A DNA stretch of 64,000 nucleotides, taken from Rahnella sp. AA (GTDB lineage: Bacteria > Pseudomonadota > Gammaproteobacteria > Enterobacterales > Enterobacteriaceae). The position numbers and the translations under genes were made by a program. Position 1 is the stretch's first letter. Each line of letters starts with the position of its first letter. Positions 17,582-28,066 of the stretch are shown here, one piece after another. The notes beneath the pieces are model-generated. The model was not told the origin of the DNA. It did not search any database and saw only the letters and a list, made by a program, of their open reading frames with translations. Location: NCBI RefSeq assembly GCF_002834385.1, contig NZ_PITQ01000001.1, positions 682,001 through 746,000 of the forward strand, written 5' to 3'.

Positions 17582-18379
17582 ATGATGAAAAAAACACTGG
17601 CGGCAGCCGTTCTGGCACTGACCTTTGGCAGCGCGATGGCTCACGCAGACGGCGAAACCCTGCGCGTCGCCGCCGACATGGGCTATCCGCCATTCCAGTA
17701 CCGTGACGCCAGCGGCACGCCGACCGGTTTTGAAATTGATATCACCAACGCCATCTGCGATGTGATGAAAGTGAAATGCGAGTTTGTGGTCAGCAGTTTT
17801 GACGCCGAAATTCCTTCCCTGCTCGCCAAGAAAGTCGATTTTATTTCGCCACAGGGCGCGACGGAAAAACGCCGTAAAGTGATTGATTTCAGCGATTTCG
17901 TCTTCCATATCCCGACCAGACTGGTGGTGCAAAAAGGCAGCCCGCTGTTGCCGACGCCGGAGTCTTTGCAGGGTAAACGCATTGCGGTTCAGCAGGGATC
18001 GATTCAGGAAATGTACGCCAATACCTTCTGGCAGCCGAAAGGCGTCGATGTGGTGGCTTACGCCGATCAGGATACGATTTATCAGGATCTGGTCGCCGGG
18101 CGTTTAGACGGCGCGCTCAGCCCGGCGGTCGCCGTGACCTTCGGATTCCTCAATAAGCCGGAAGGGAAAAACTTTGAGCTGACCGGCCCGGAAGTGCGTG
18201 ACGACAAAATATTCAGCATCGGCTCCTCCTACGGCGTGCGCAAAGATGACGCCAGAATCAAAGCGTTGCTCAACGACGGGCTGGCAAAAATTAAGGCCGA
18301 CGGCACCTGGGAGAAGATCAAAGTGAAATATTTCGGCCCGCTGGACATGTCCGTTCATCAGCAGGAGAAAGCCCAATAA
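17582..18379 (+). CDS. Periplasmic amino-acid-binding protein of ABC type
   Basis: 265 aa family 3 (HisJ/ArtJ type) binding protein. A signal peptide begins at ATG 17582 or 17585 (KKTLAAAVLALTFGSAMAHA, cleavage before DGETLRV). ADMGYPPFQYRD, GFEIDITNAICD and the VVQKGSPLLPT hinge are typical. Reading back to 17492 would mask the signal peptide. No permease or ATPase gene is adjacent, so it must share a transporter encoded elsewhere. The stop and the next start overlap (TAATG). Confidence 0.88.
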   Translation: MMKKTLAAAVLALTFGSAMAHADGETLRVAADMGYPPFQYRDASGTPTGFEIDITNAICDVMKVKCEFVVSSFDAEIPSLLAKKVDFISPQGATEKRRKVIDFSDFVFHIPTRLVVQKGSPLLPTPESLQGKRIAVQQGSIQEMYANTFWQPKGVDVVAYADQDTIYQDLVAGRLDGALSPAVAVTFGFLNKPEGKNFELTGPEVRDDKIFSIGSSYGVRKDDARIKALLNDGLAKIKADGTWEKIKVKYFGPLDMSVHQQEKAQ

Positions 18380-20064
18380 TGCCACTGCGTCCGCCGGTTC
18401 GTGAACATTTACTGCCGCTGATGGACGGCCTGTTGCACGAGTTTTCCTCGCTGCACCGGCTTTCCGGTTGTGATGATGCCGAACTGGCGGCGCAGCGGAT
18501 GGTGTCGTTATTGCAGGAACAGGGGCTGGATGCGCGCCTGATGCATTGCCCGTTGTATCTCAGCGATCCGCTGAGCGGCAGCCTGGAATTGTCCGGCAAA
18601 CCCGGCTGGCGCTGTGAAGCGAAAACCCGTTCATTTTCCGCGCATTGCCCGCAGGGCGTGGTAGGGCAGGCTTTTTATGACGCAGAGGCCTGCGCGCCGC
18701 GTACTGATCTACAGTGGAAAGCGTGGGCGCAGAACGTAAAAGGCAAAATCGTGATCGCCGGTCAGGGCTTTGAAGATTACGTGCAACGACTGTGTGCCGC
18801 CGGTGCGCTCGGGCTGATCCATATCTGGGGGTCGGCAGAATCCGCACTGCATGAAGAAACGGTCGGGCCGGTTTGGGGCACGCCGGAACCGGATGATTTT
18901 TTGCGTTATCCGCGCCTGCCGGTGATTTCGGTCAATCAGCAGGACGGCCAGCGGTTGTTAGCAGAGCTTCTGAATAACCCGCTGATGGCGTTGAAAATGG
19001 CCACACAGCTGAATTATCACGTCGCCGAATGCAGCATGCCGGTGGTGGATATTCCCGGCAGCAGCCCGGAGTTTGTGCTGTTGTCCTCCCACTATGATTC
19101 CTGGCATGAGGGCGTGACCGATAACGCGACCGGCAATGCATTGTGTCTGGCGATGGCGATCCATTTTTATCAGCAGCGCGAGACGCTGTTGCGCGGGCTG
19201 CGGATTATCTGGTGGCCGGGGCATTCCAATGCCCGTTATGGCGGCTCGACGTGGTACGCCGACCGTTACCGCCAGCAGCTGAAACAACATTGTGTGGCGC
19301 ATATCAACGTCGATTCACCGGGGTGTCTGGACGCCGTCAATGTGGTGCTGAATGCCAGCGGTTCTGAATCCCATGCATTCTTAAATGCCGCCGTTGAAGC
19401 CGTGACCGGTGAACCGGCGCTGCACATTACCGCGCCGGGTAAAGGCGGTGACCAGTCATTCTGGGGCTGCGGTTTACCGCTGCATTTTGCCTTCCGCGAA
19501 GTGCCGCTGGAAAAAACGACGCAGTCACCGGGCAGCGGCGGTGGCTGGTGGTGGCACACGGAAGAAGACACTTACGATAAGGTGGACCTGAATATTCTCT
19601 GGCGCGATACGCAAATCCACGCGCACTGGCTGGAAGGATTGCTGACGCAGCCTGCACTACCTTTGGATCCGCTGGCGTATTTCGAGATTTTGCAGCACGC
19701 CCTCGCACAGCTTATCGCGGCTATTTCACCGGAATTCGACCTCGCGCCGGTGGCTGAAAAACTCAGGCAATTCCAGCCTGAACTGGCGAAGCTGACGGCG
19801 CGCTGGATGGCGGATCCGCTCCTCTGGCAGCCGCAGCTAAAGCAGGTTATCGCGGATTTACATCGCCTGCGTTACAGCTCGGTGGATGATTTTCACTATG
19901 ATCTGAGTTATCGCGGCGGCGCGTTTCCCGGCTTTCAGGAACTGGCGTCAGCCCGTGAAAATACGTCGTCAGAGATGTGGCTGATGATGACCACACGCTT
20001 CTGGCGCCAGCGGGATCGCGCACTGGCGCTGCTTGAAAACGCAGAGGCTATTTGTCGCTCATGA
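18379..20064 (+). CDS. M28-family zinc aminopeptidase with PA domain
   Basis: 561 aa. A protease-associated (PA) domain occupies about residues 90-200. The M28 metal site follows: SSHYDSW (H238, D240) and TDNATGN (D248), then NVDSPG and a late His in WWHTEEDTYDKVD. No signal peptide is visible, so it acts in the cytoplasm or is exported by another route. It is coupled to the binding protein by a one-base TAATG overlap, and its 3' end overlaps the convergent regulator gene by 17 bp. The operon probably imports and degrades a peptide or acyl-amino-acid. Confidence 0.85.
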   Translation: MPLRPPVREHLLPLMDGLLHEFSSLHRLSGCDDAELAAQRMVSLLQEQGLDARLMHCPLYLSDPLSGSLELSGKPGWRCEAKTRSFSAHCPQGVVGQAFYDAEACAPRTDLQWKAWAQNVKGKIVIAGQGFEDYVQRLCAAGALGLIHIWGSAESALHEETVGPVWGTPEPDDFLRYPRLPVISVNQQDGQRLLAELLNNPLMALKMATQLNYHVAECSMPVVDIPGSSPEFVLLSSHYDSWHEGVTDNATGNALCLAMAIHFYQQRETLLRGLRIIWWPGHSNARYGGSTWYADRYRQQLKQHCVAHINVDSPGCLDAVNVVLNASGSESHAFLNAAVEAVTGEPALHITAPGKGGDQSFWGCGLPLHFAFREVPLEKTTQSPGSGGGWWWHTEEDTYDKVDLNILWRDTQIHAHWLEGLLTQPALPLDPLAYFEILQHALAQLIAAISPEFDLAPVAEKLRQFQPELAKLTARWMADPLLWQPQLKQVIADLHRLRYSSVDDFHYDLSYRGGAFPGFQELASARENTSSEMWLMMTTRFWRQRDRALALLENAEAICRS

Positions 20065-20602
20065 CCAGCAGGTAGCGGCAGGATTGATCGCCAGGATTGC
20101 TGAAAGTAACGGGCAGATCGACGCCAAACGTCAGTGCGTCACCGGCGGCCAGCGCGTAGTTTTCATCGCCGTAACAGATCTCCAGCGTGCCTTCTACCAT
20201 CCATAATCGCTGTTTGTAAGCCTGCTGATGCCAGCCGGGGTAGCTGACGCGCGCACCGGCGGGAAGGGTAATTTCCACCAGTTCGGGCGCACCATTCTCT
20301 TCATGCGCGGTCACCTGGCGGCGCAGATAACCAATATCCGGATCCTTCCAGACTTCCTGCTCTGCCCGCGGACGCAGCGGGGCGGGTTGCGGGTTTTCTT
20401 CTGACAGCAACTGTGCCAGCGACACGCCGAGGCTGGCCGCCAGACGCCCCAGAAGGCTGGCGCTCGGGCTGCTGTCCTGCCGTTCAATTTTCGAGATCAT
20501 CGCTTTACTGACCCCGGAATTGTTTGCCAGCTGTTCAAGGCTCAGCCCCTGAGTTTTTCGTAATGATTGCAGACGTGTGGCGATCAACTGGTCGATTGAC
20601 AT
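20048..20602 (-). CDS. XRE-family regulator with C-terminal cupin domain
   Basis: 184 aa. The N-terminal helix-turn-helix covers about residues 8-62 (LRKTQGLSLEQLANNSGVSK, AMISKIERQDSSPSASLLGRL). The C-terminal cupin runs from about residue 105 to the end (GARVSYPGWHQQ, VEGTLEICYG, LAAGDALTF). This architecture (PuuR/SutR type) senses a small ligand through the cupin. The intergenic region to the divergent GNAT gene holds a three-half-site palindrome that is likely its operator. Confidence 0.87.
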   Translation of the reverse strand: MSIDQLIATRLQSLRKTQGLSLEQLANNSGVSKAMISKIERQDSSPSASLLGRLAASLGVSLAQLLSEENPQPAPLRPRAEQEVWKDPDIGYLRRQVTAHEENGAPELVEITLPAGARVSYPGWHQQAYKQRLWMVEGTLEICYGDENYALAAGDALTFGVDLPVTFSNPGDQSCRYLLVMSDK

Positions 20603-20627
20603 ATCAGACGTTCCGTTGTTTACTTTT

Positions 20628-20652
20628 GTGGAATTAAATCCACTATAGTGGA
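20628..20652. promoter_or_regulatory. Three-half-site operator between the XRE-cupin and GNAT genes
   Basis: GTGGA (20628-20632), TCCAC (20639-20643) and GTGGA (20648-20652) make two overlapping inverted repeats. The right one, TCCACTATAGTGGA (20639-20652), is a perfect 14-bp palindrome and overlaps a TATAGT-like -10 element. It is the probable binding site of the XRE-cupin repressor. Confidence 0.65.
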
Positions 20653-20687
20653 AACTGAACCATAACGGAAGCGAAGGGGAACATCTG

Positions 20688-21209
20688 ATGAAACTGATTG
20701 ACTGTACTGAACGTCAGCACGCGGTGGCGATTCTGGATATTTTTAATGATGCCATTCTGACTTCGACGGCGCTGTATGATTATAAACCGCGCCATATCGA
20801 CAGTATGACTTCATGGTTTGCCACTAAACTGATCAATAATTTTCCGGTTATCGGCCTTGAAGATGAAGAGGGAACGCTGCTGGGATTTGCCAGCTACGGC
20901 ACGTTTCGCGCGTGGCCTGCCTATAAATATTCCGCTGAACATTCTATTTATATTCATAAAGATCATCGCGGAAAAGGGTTGGGAAAAGCGTTGCTCAACG
21001 CACTCATCGACGCGGCCCGCGAACGCGATGTCCATACGCTGATTGGCGCAATAGACGCTGCGAACGGCGGCAGCATCGCGCTGCATGAGAAGAACGGCTT
21101 CACCCACACCGGGACGATTAAACAGGCCGCCTGGAAATTTGACCGCTGGCTGGATCTGGCGTTTTATCAGCGGATCCTCGATACGCCATCGACGCCGGTC
21201 GGAGGCTGA
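20688..21209 (+). CDS. GNAT acetyltransferase, phosphinothricin-acetyltransferase-like
   Basis: 173 aa GNAT enzyme. The acetyl-CoA loop is HRGKGLGKALL near residues 93-103, preceded by SIYIHKDHRG. The N-terminal DIFNDAILTSTALYDYKPR and C-terminal EKNGFTHTGTIKQAAWKFDRW match the PAT/MnaT (methionine sulfoximine, phosphinothricin) subgroup. A strong ribosome site (GGGGAA) precedes the ATG. The divergent XRE-cupin gene probably regulates it. Confidence 0.87.
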   Translation: MKLIDCTERQHAVAILDIFNDAILTSTALYDYKPRHIDSMTSWFATKLINNFPVIGLEDEEGTLLGFASYGTFRAWPAYKYSAEHSIYIHKDHRGKGLGKALLNALIDAARERDVHTLIGAIDAANGGSIALHEKNGFTHTGTIKQAAWKFDRWLDLAFYQRILDTPSTPVGG

Positions 21210-21306
21210 AAGCAGAAGGCTGAATGAGAAAGCAAGCGCCGGAGGGCGCACGGAGATTTCACGGCATAAGCTGTGAGTCATCCAGTCAGGAAATGTGAGG
21301 CAGACC

Positions 21307-22404
21307 ATGTCAGGCAAAGCGCAAGTTCGTCACGAAGCGGTATCGGGAAGTGCGGAAAGTCATCAGGCGCAGGATCCGCGCTGGCAGGCGGTTGTCAGCT
21401 GCGATGCGAAGGCCGACGGCCAGTTTGTGTATGCGGTAAAAACCACCGGTATTTACTGCGCGCCTTCCTGCCCGTCACGCCAGCCAAACCCGCAAAATAT
21501 TGAATATTACGACAATGCCGAAGCCGCCGAACAGGCCGGGTTTCGCCCGTGCAAACGCTGCCGGCAGGGGCTTATTTCACTGGCGCAGTTTCACGCTCAG
21601 CGTGTGGCGCAGGCCTGCCGGTTGCTGGAACAATCCCCCGAAATGCTGACGCTGAACCAGCTGGCGGCAGAAGTCGGCATCAGCGCTTACCATTTTCATC
21701 GTATTTTCAAAGCCCAAACTGGCGTGACGCCAAAAGAATATCAACAGGCGCAGCGCACACGCCGCGTTCGTGAAAAGCTGGCCGATGCGGCGACAGTAAC
21801 CGAAGCGGTTCACTCCGCCGGGTATTCATCCGATGGCCGGTTTTATGAAACGTCGGGCAGGGTGCTGGGCATGACGCCGCAATCATTCCGCGCCGGTGGC
21901 CGTGATGTTCGCGTGTGGTTTGCCATCGGGCACTCTACGCTGGGCGAGATTTTAGTCGCTGAAAGCCAGCGCGGAATTTGCGCCATTTTGCTGGGCGATG
22001 ATCCGGAAAAGCTGATCGCTGAATTGCAAAACAGTTTCCCGCAGGCAGAACTGGTCGGCGGCGATCCTGATTTTGAGCAGCGTATTGCCGTGATCGTCGG
22101 CTTTGTTGAACAGCCGCAAATGGGGCTGGATTTGCCGCTGGATATTCGTGGTACGGCTTTTCAGCAGCGCGTCTGGCAGGCATTGCGCGATATTCCAGCC
22201 GGAACGACCGCCAGCTACGCAGATATTGCCCGCAAAATCGGCTCGCCAAAATCTGTTCGCGCCGTGGCCGGTGCCTGTGCGGCGAACCTGCTGGCTGTCG
22301 CCATTCCCTGCCATCGCGTCGTGAAAACAGACGGGAATATTTCCGGCTACCGCTGGGGCGTGGAAAGAAAGCGTTCATTGTTAGCGCGGGAAGAAAAAGC
22401 CTGA
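21307..22404 (+). CDS. ada: Bifunctional DNA repair methyltransferase and activator Ada
   Basis: 365 aa from ATG 21307, which has a GAGG ribosome site; a GTG at 21295 is less likely. The N-terminal zinc/phosphotriester domain has Cys51 in TGIYCAPSC plus Cys55, Cys82 and Cys85 (CKRC). It is followed by an AraC-type helix-turn-helix (ISAYHFHRIFKAQTGVTPKEY). The C-terminal O6-methylguanine methyltransferase has the active Cys near residue 335 in IPCHRVV. It repairs alkylated DNA and, when methylated, activates its own regulon. It stands alone without alkB. Confidence 0.95.
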   Translation: MSGKAQVRHEAVSGSAESHQAQDPRWQAVVSCDAKADGQFVYAVKTTGIYCAPSCPSRQPNPQNIEYYDNAEAAEQAGFRPCKRCRQGLISLAQFHAQRVAQACRLLEQSPEMLTLNQLAAEVGISAYHFHRIFKAQTGVTPKEYQQAQRTRRVREKLADAATVTEAVHSAGYSSDGRFYETSGRVLGMTPQSFRAGGRDVRVWFAIGHSTLGEILVAESQRGICAILLGDDPEKLIAELQNSFPQAELVGGDPDFEQRIAVIVGFVEQPQMGLDLPLDIRGTAFQQRVWQALRDIPAGTTASYADIARKIGSPKSVRAVAGACAANLLAVAIPCHRVVKTDGNISGYRWGVERKRSLLAREEKA

Positions 22405-22456
22405 CTATACTCAGCTGACTTTTCTGCCACCGGATTTTTTGATGATGAGGGACGCC

Positions 22457-22990
22457 GTGACTGCTTTTTCTTTGCGTGAAGCCGCGCCGGAAGATATTGA
22501 TGAACTCGCCGGATTGCACGTCGCGATCTGGCGTGAAACCTACCGCGAACTGGCCCCGGCGGAGGCATTCGCTGCGCTGGATATACCACGCCGTAAAGCT
22601 TTCTGGCAGGATAAGTTTGATCATCCTGCTGCCGGACAGGGTATTTTTCTGGCCGAAGTGAACGGGAAACTGGCCGGTTTTTGCCTGAGTTCGGCGTCAT
22701 CTAACCCTGAGTTTGGTGAGATGGCCGAAATCAAATTCCTGTATGTTTCAGGCGATTTTAAGCGTCAGGGCATCGGGAAACGGTTAATCAGTAAAGCGGC
22801 TCAGCATCTTATTGCTGCGGGGTATCGCAGTGTCGGGCTGGGCGTAGTGGAGGGCAACGAACCGGCAATCCGGTTTTACAGCGCGCTGGGTGGCCGCGAA
22901 GCGGGGCGGTATACCGACGCGGGCCCGCTCTGGCGTTCGCGAAATATCATTTATGCGTGGCCAGATATTACGTTGCTGTCTGCCGTGTAA
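22457..22990 (+). CDS. GNAT family N-acetyltransferase
   Basis: 177 aa. The start is taken as GTG 22457, because AGGGAC lies six bases upstream; ATGs at 22442 and 22445 are alternatives. The acetyl-CoA motif is FKRQGIGKRLI, and IKFLYVSGDF and GVVEGNEPAIRFYSALGG are the usual beta4 and C-terminal GNAT segments. The substrate is unknown. It is close behind ada (52 bp) and may be read with it; a terminator follows. Confidence 0.82.
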   Translation: MTAFSLREAAPEDIDELAGLHVAIWRETYRELAPAEAFAALDIPRRKAFWQDKFDHPAAGQGIFLAEVNGKLAGFCLSSASSNPEFGEMAEIKFLYVSGDFKRQGIGKRLISKAAQHLIAAGYRSVGLGVVEGNEPAIRFYSALGGREAGRYTDAGPLWRSRNIIYAWPDITLLSAV

Positions 22991-23023
22991 ATTCGTTGTT
23001 TAAATCTGCTATGCAAAGAAAGT

Positions 23024-23055
23024 GCCCGCGTCAGTGAATTCTGCGGGCTTTTTTT
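23024..23055 (+). terminator. Rho-independent terminator
   Basis: GCCCGC (23024-23029) and GCGGGC (23043-23048) flank a long loop and are followed by eight T. It ends the ada-GNAT unit and abuts the convergent GNAT gene. Confidence 0.82.
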
Positions 23056-23759
23056 TATTTACGCAGTTCTTCCAGACGCTGCCTCTGCTGACCTTCCTCA
23101 GAGAAATTGTCGGCGCTCAGCCAGCGGTCAAATGCGGCTTTTGATTCCGGCCATTCACTGTCGATGACGGAATACCAGCACGTATCACGGTTGTGGCTGC
23201 GCAGGACGATAGCCTGACGGAATGTGCCTTCGTATTGAAAACCAAAGCGTAAAGCTGCCTGTTTAGACGGTTCATTCAGGCTGTGGCATTTCCATTCGCA
23301 GCGGCGGTATTTCAGCGTATCGAACAGATAACGTTGCAGCAGATAAATCGCTTCGGTGCCGAAACGTGTGCGCTTCATCAGCGGTGACCAGTTTACCCAA
23401 CCAATTTCCGCAACGCCGTTCACCGGGTCGATACGCATCAGGGATACGCTGCCGACGGCGCGGCCTGTTGCGTTATCCACCACGGCAAAAAACAACGGAT
23501 CTTCACTTTTGACCTGCTGCGAAATAAACAAATCGCATTCAGCCTGCGTTGCCGGACGGTCAACGGAAAGGTAGGTCCAGTCGCGGTTGTCATCAATGCT
23601 GTGCCAGGCTTTAAAGAGATCCTGACTGTGGCGTTCGCAGCTCAGTGGCTCAAGACGACACCATGTGCCGTTAAGCTGAACGCGAGAAGGACGTTCGCGG
23701 GGTTGCCAGTCAGGCAGTAAATCGCCAATGGGTTGACCGAAATGGTTGAGCGTCGTCAT
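23055..23759 (-). CDS. GNAT acetyltransferase, RimJ/RimL type
   Basis: 234 aa from ATG 23759; ATG 23771 is possible but has no ribosome site. It is a GNAT_3-type protein with LEPLSCERHSQDLFKAW, VGSVSLMRIDPVNGVAEIGW, FGTEAIYLLQRYLFDTL and RRCEWKCHSLNEPSKQAALR. These are the signature of the RimJ/RimL/YjaB-like group that acetylates protein N-termini or small amines. It is a single gene. The substrate cannot be told from sequence. Confidence 0.83.
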   Translation of the reverse strand: MTTLNHFGQPIGDLLPDWQPRERPSRVQLNGTWCRLEPLSCERHSQDLFKAWHSIDDNRDWTYLSVDRPATQAECDLFISQQVKSEDPLFFAVVDNATGRAVGSVSLMRIDPVNGVAEIGWVNWSPLMKRTRFGTEAIYLLQRYLFDTLKYRRCEWKCHSLNEPSKQAALRFGFQYEGTFRQAIVLRSHNRDTCWYSVIDSEWPESKAAFDRWLSADNFSEEGQQRQRLEELRK

Positions 23760-23842
23760 AGTCGTTTCCATTCGTTATTTAAGAACTTCCATAAAATCAG
23801 AATGGAAGTATGCCCGCAACCGACGTCAAAACAAAATTCCGA

Positions 23843-23864
23843 AAAGCGGGCATCCGCCCGCTTT
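23843..23864 (-). terminator. Terminator of the gat operon
   Basis: AAAGCGGGC and GCCCGCTTT form a perfect 9-bp stem with a four-base loop, just after gatY on the minus strand and followed by a T-rich stretch. Confidence 0.75.
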
Positions 23865-23885
23865 GAAGATATTGCTTAACTCCGC

Positions 23886-25794
<1,909 letters not shown>

Positions 25795-25838
25795 CATTAT
25801 TTCCTTAAGGCGGAGGTAAGCCTCCGCCTGGATGAGGG

Positions 25839-27206
25839 TTAAGCGCTGGCCAGTGCAGCCGCTGCCATTTTTTCAGCCCGGGTAAAATTACGGGCGCGTC
25901 GCCATGTGAGGAATACACCGACGGCGTAAATGACGCCGATGATGCTGAGGCCTGCGATGTTTTTCAGCGTACAAAGTTGGATCAGCAGATAGGTAATCGG
26001 AGAACCACCCTGATCCATCGATGCCACCCTGCCTCCTGCCGTGAGTGCACCCGCATTCACTGCCAGTTGTGTGTGTAAATCGATAGTCTGCGTCGCTATC
26101 CACAGCGTGATGCTCATGATGATGCAGCCCGAAATCAGCGTTCTGAACAGGTTGCCCTGATGCACGGCAACCGCAATTGCCACAAAGAAGCCGATAGTGG
26201 CCAGATCACCAAACGGAAGAACCTGATTTCCCGGTACCAGCACCGCAATCAAAATCGTTAACGGAATAAAGATCAGGCTGGCCGATACGACGGCGGTATG
26301 GCCGAGCAAAAGCGCAGGATCCAGGCCTATCAGGAATTCCTGACCACCGAAACGTGCCTGCAGACGGGAGCGGGCATGACGGGCAATGGGTGTTAATCCA
26401 TCCATAATTGGCTTGATAACACGTGGCATCAGCAGCATGACTGCGGCTGTTTTCACCGCCAGTTGCAAAATACCTTTTATGTCATAACCGGCGAGATAGC
26501 CGATGATCAGCCCCATCACAAAGCCGACGGTGACTGGTTCCCCAAACGGGCCAAAGCGTTTTTGCACGTCGTCGGCACTGAAGTGGATCTTGTTCAGCCC
26601 CGGGATTTTCTCTATAACGACATCAACTAATACGGCAATCGGACCGAGATAGGCCGAGGAACCGTGCGGGATGGCGATACCTTCTAGGTTGAAGAAATCA
26701 CGGGTGTCTTTCGCAAACCAGTCGCCCAGTTTGTAGATGAACGCCGCGTGAACCACAACGCCCATGATCCCCAGCCAGTAGGAGCCGGTGGCCAGATGCA
26801 ACATGGCGCCGGTGAATGTCATGTGCCAGATATTCCAGATATCGACGTTGACGACGCGTGTCATGCGAGTGAGCAACATTACGATATTCACACCAATCGC
26901 AATCGGGATGGCAACCAGTGCAATCTGCGATGCCCAGGTCATTGGCGATGACCCCGGCCAGCCGATATCCACGACTTGCAGATTGATTTCAAAATGTTCT
27001 GCCATTGCCTTTGCGGCAGGCCCGATGGAATCGAGCATCAGCCCGATGACCAACCCGATCCCTACGAAACCAATGCCAATATGAATTGCGGATTTAAATG
27101 AATCGCCAAGTTTCATCCCTAAGATCAACGAGAAAACGATAATTACCCCAGGCAACATGACCGTTGGCCCGAGATCGAGGATATAGCGCATTATTTCGGT
27201 AAACAT
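25839..27206 (-). CDS. gatC: Galactitol PTS permease EIIC, GatC
   Basis: 455 aa integral membrane EIIC (E. coli GatC is 451). About ten hydrophobic segments and the family segments LGMKLGDSFKSAIHIGIGFVG and GIAIPHGSSAYLGPI are present. It transports and, with GatA and GatB, phosphorylates galactitol. It is between gatB (three bases away) and gatD. Confidence 0.93.
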   Translation of the reverse strand: MFTEIMRYILDLGPTVMLPGVIIVFSLILGMKLGDSFKSAIHIGIGFVGIGLVIGLMLDSIGPAAKAMAEHFEINLQVVDIGWPGSSPMTWASQIALVAIPIAIGVNIVMLLTRMTRVVNVDIWNIWHMTFTGAMLHLATGSYWLGIMGVVVHAAFIYKLGDWFAKDTRDFFNLEGIAIPHGSSAYLGPIAVLVDVVIEKIPGLNKIHFSADDVQKRFGPFGEPVTVGFVMGLIIGYLAGYDIKGILQLAVKTAAVMLLMPRVIKPIMDGLTPIARHARSRLQARFGGQEFLIGLDPALLLGHTAVVSASLIFIPLTILIAVLVPGNQVLPFGDLATIGFFVAIAVAVHQGNLFRTLISGCIIMSITLWIATQTIDLHTQLAVNAGALTAGGRVASMDQGGSPITYLLIQLCTLKNIAGLSIIGVIYAVGVFLTWRRARNFTRAEKMAAAALASA

Positions 27207-27209
27207 GGC

Positions 27210-27494
27210 TTACTCCTGTAACAGGGTCAGTATTTTTTCACGCAAAGCGTCCATGCCGACGCCGGAAATAAATGGCATTCCGTGTACTAACGGAATGCTG
27301 CCGAACTGGCGATCCACCCTGGCCGTCGTGCAAATCAGATGTGCGCCATCCATAAAGGTTTCGATCTCATTGATCCGGCACTGAACGAGTTCTATTTGTA
27401 TGCCGTTCGCCTCGCATAGTTCTTTGATTTCCTCTGCCGCCAGAGTTGATGTGGCAACGGCTCCGCCGCAGGCAACAATAATTTTTCGCTTCAC
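27210..27494 (-). CDS. gatB: Galactitol PTS EIIB, GatB
   Basis: 94 aa, identical in length to E. coli GatB. The phosphorylated Cys9 lies in [14 protein letters not shown], the normal EIIB P-loop. It passes phosphate from GatA to galactitol at GatC. About 90 bp separate it from gatA. Confidence 0.93.
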   Translation of the reverse strand: MKRKIIVACGGAVATSTLAAEEIKELCEANGIQIELVQCRINEIETFMDGAHLICTTARVDRQFGSIPLVHGMPFISGVGMDALREKILTLLQE

Positions 27495-27583
27495 GTTAAG
27501 GTTCCTTTAATGTTCTGTTTCTGTTGTTGTTTTTTTCGTAAGGTATCGATGTTTTCGGGCTCTACGCTTTCAGGGACATAAAT

Positions 27584-28066
27584 TCAGGGACAAGCTGATG
27601 ATGTTTTCTCCGGGGCTGGGGCGAACACATGTTGTTTAAACAGTGCGGCCAGCTGGTTTTCAGGGATGGTCAGCAAGCTTTCGAAGAATGCGGGTTCCTG
27701 TAACTGACCGAATAATCTGCGTAACAGCGTGAGTTGTTCAGACGGATGTGTGACAACGAGCGCGATGATTAGCGAAGCGGGGATTGTCCCATCGCCGTCA
27801 GCCTGAAAAAAATCGACCGGGGCATCAGGGCGGATCAGATAAATGGCCGGATGGCGCGCATGCGCGGCTTCGCAATGTGGGATAGCGACAGCGTGTTGCT
27901 CAAGCTGAATGCCGGTCGGAAATTCAGCCTCGCGATTTATCAGCGCTTGCGGGTAACTGCTTTCCACCACACCTGCCAATACCATACGCTCACCGATGTG
28001 TGTCAGTGCTTCCTGATAATCTGCAAAGCAGACCCCAGTTTTAACGAGGATCTCGCAGTTATGCAT
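27584..28066 (-). CDS. gatA: Galactitol PTS EIIA, GatA
   Basis: 160 aa EIIA of the mannitol/fructose family. The phosphoryl-accepting His64 is in VAIPHCEA. It accepts phosphate from HPr and gives it to GatB. The start overlaps the end of gatZ by eight bases, so translation is coupled. Confidence 0.9.
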   Translation of the reverse strand: MHNCEILVKTGVCFADYQEALTHIGERMVLAGVVESSYPQALINREAEFPTGIQLEQHAVAIPHCEAAHARHPAIYLIRPDAPVDFFQADGDGTIPASLIIALVVTHPSEQLTLLRRLFGQLQEPAFFESLLTIPENQLAALFKQHVFAPAPEKTSSACP

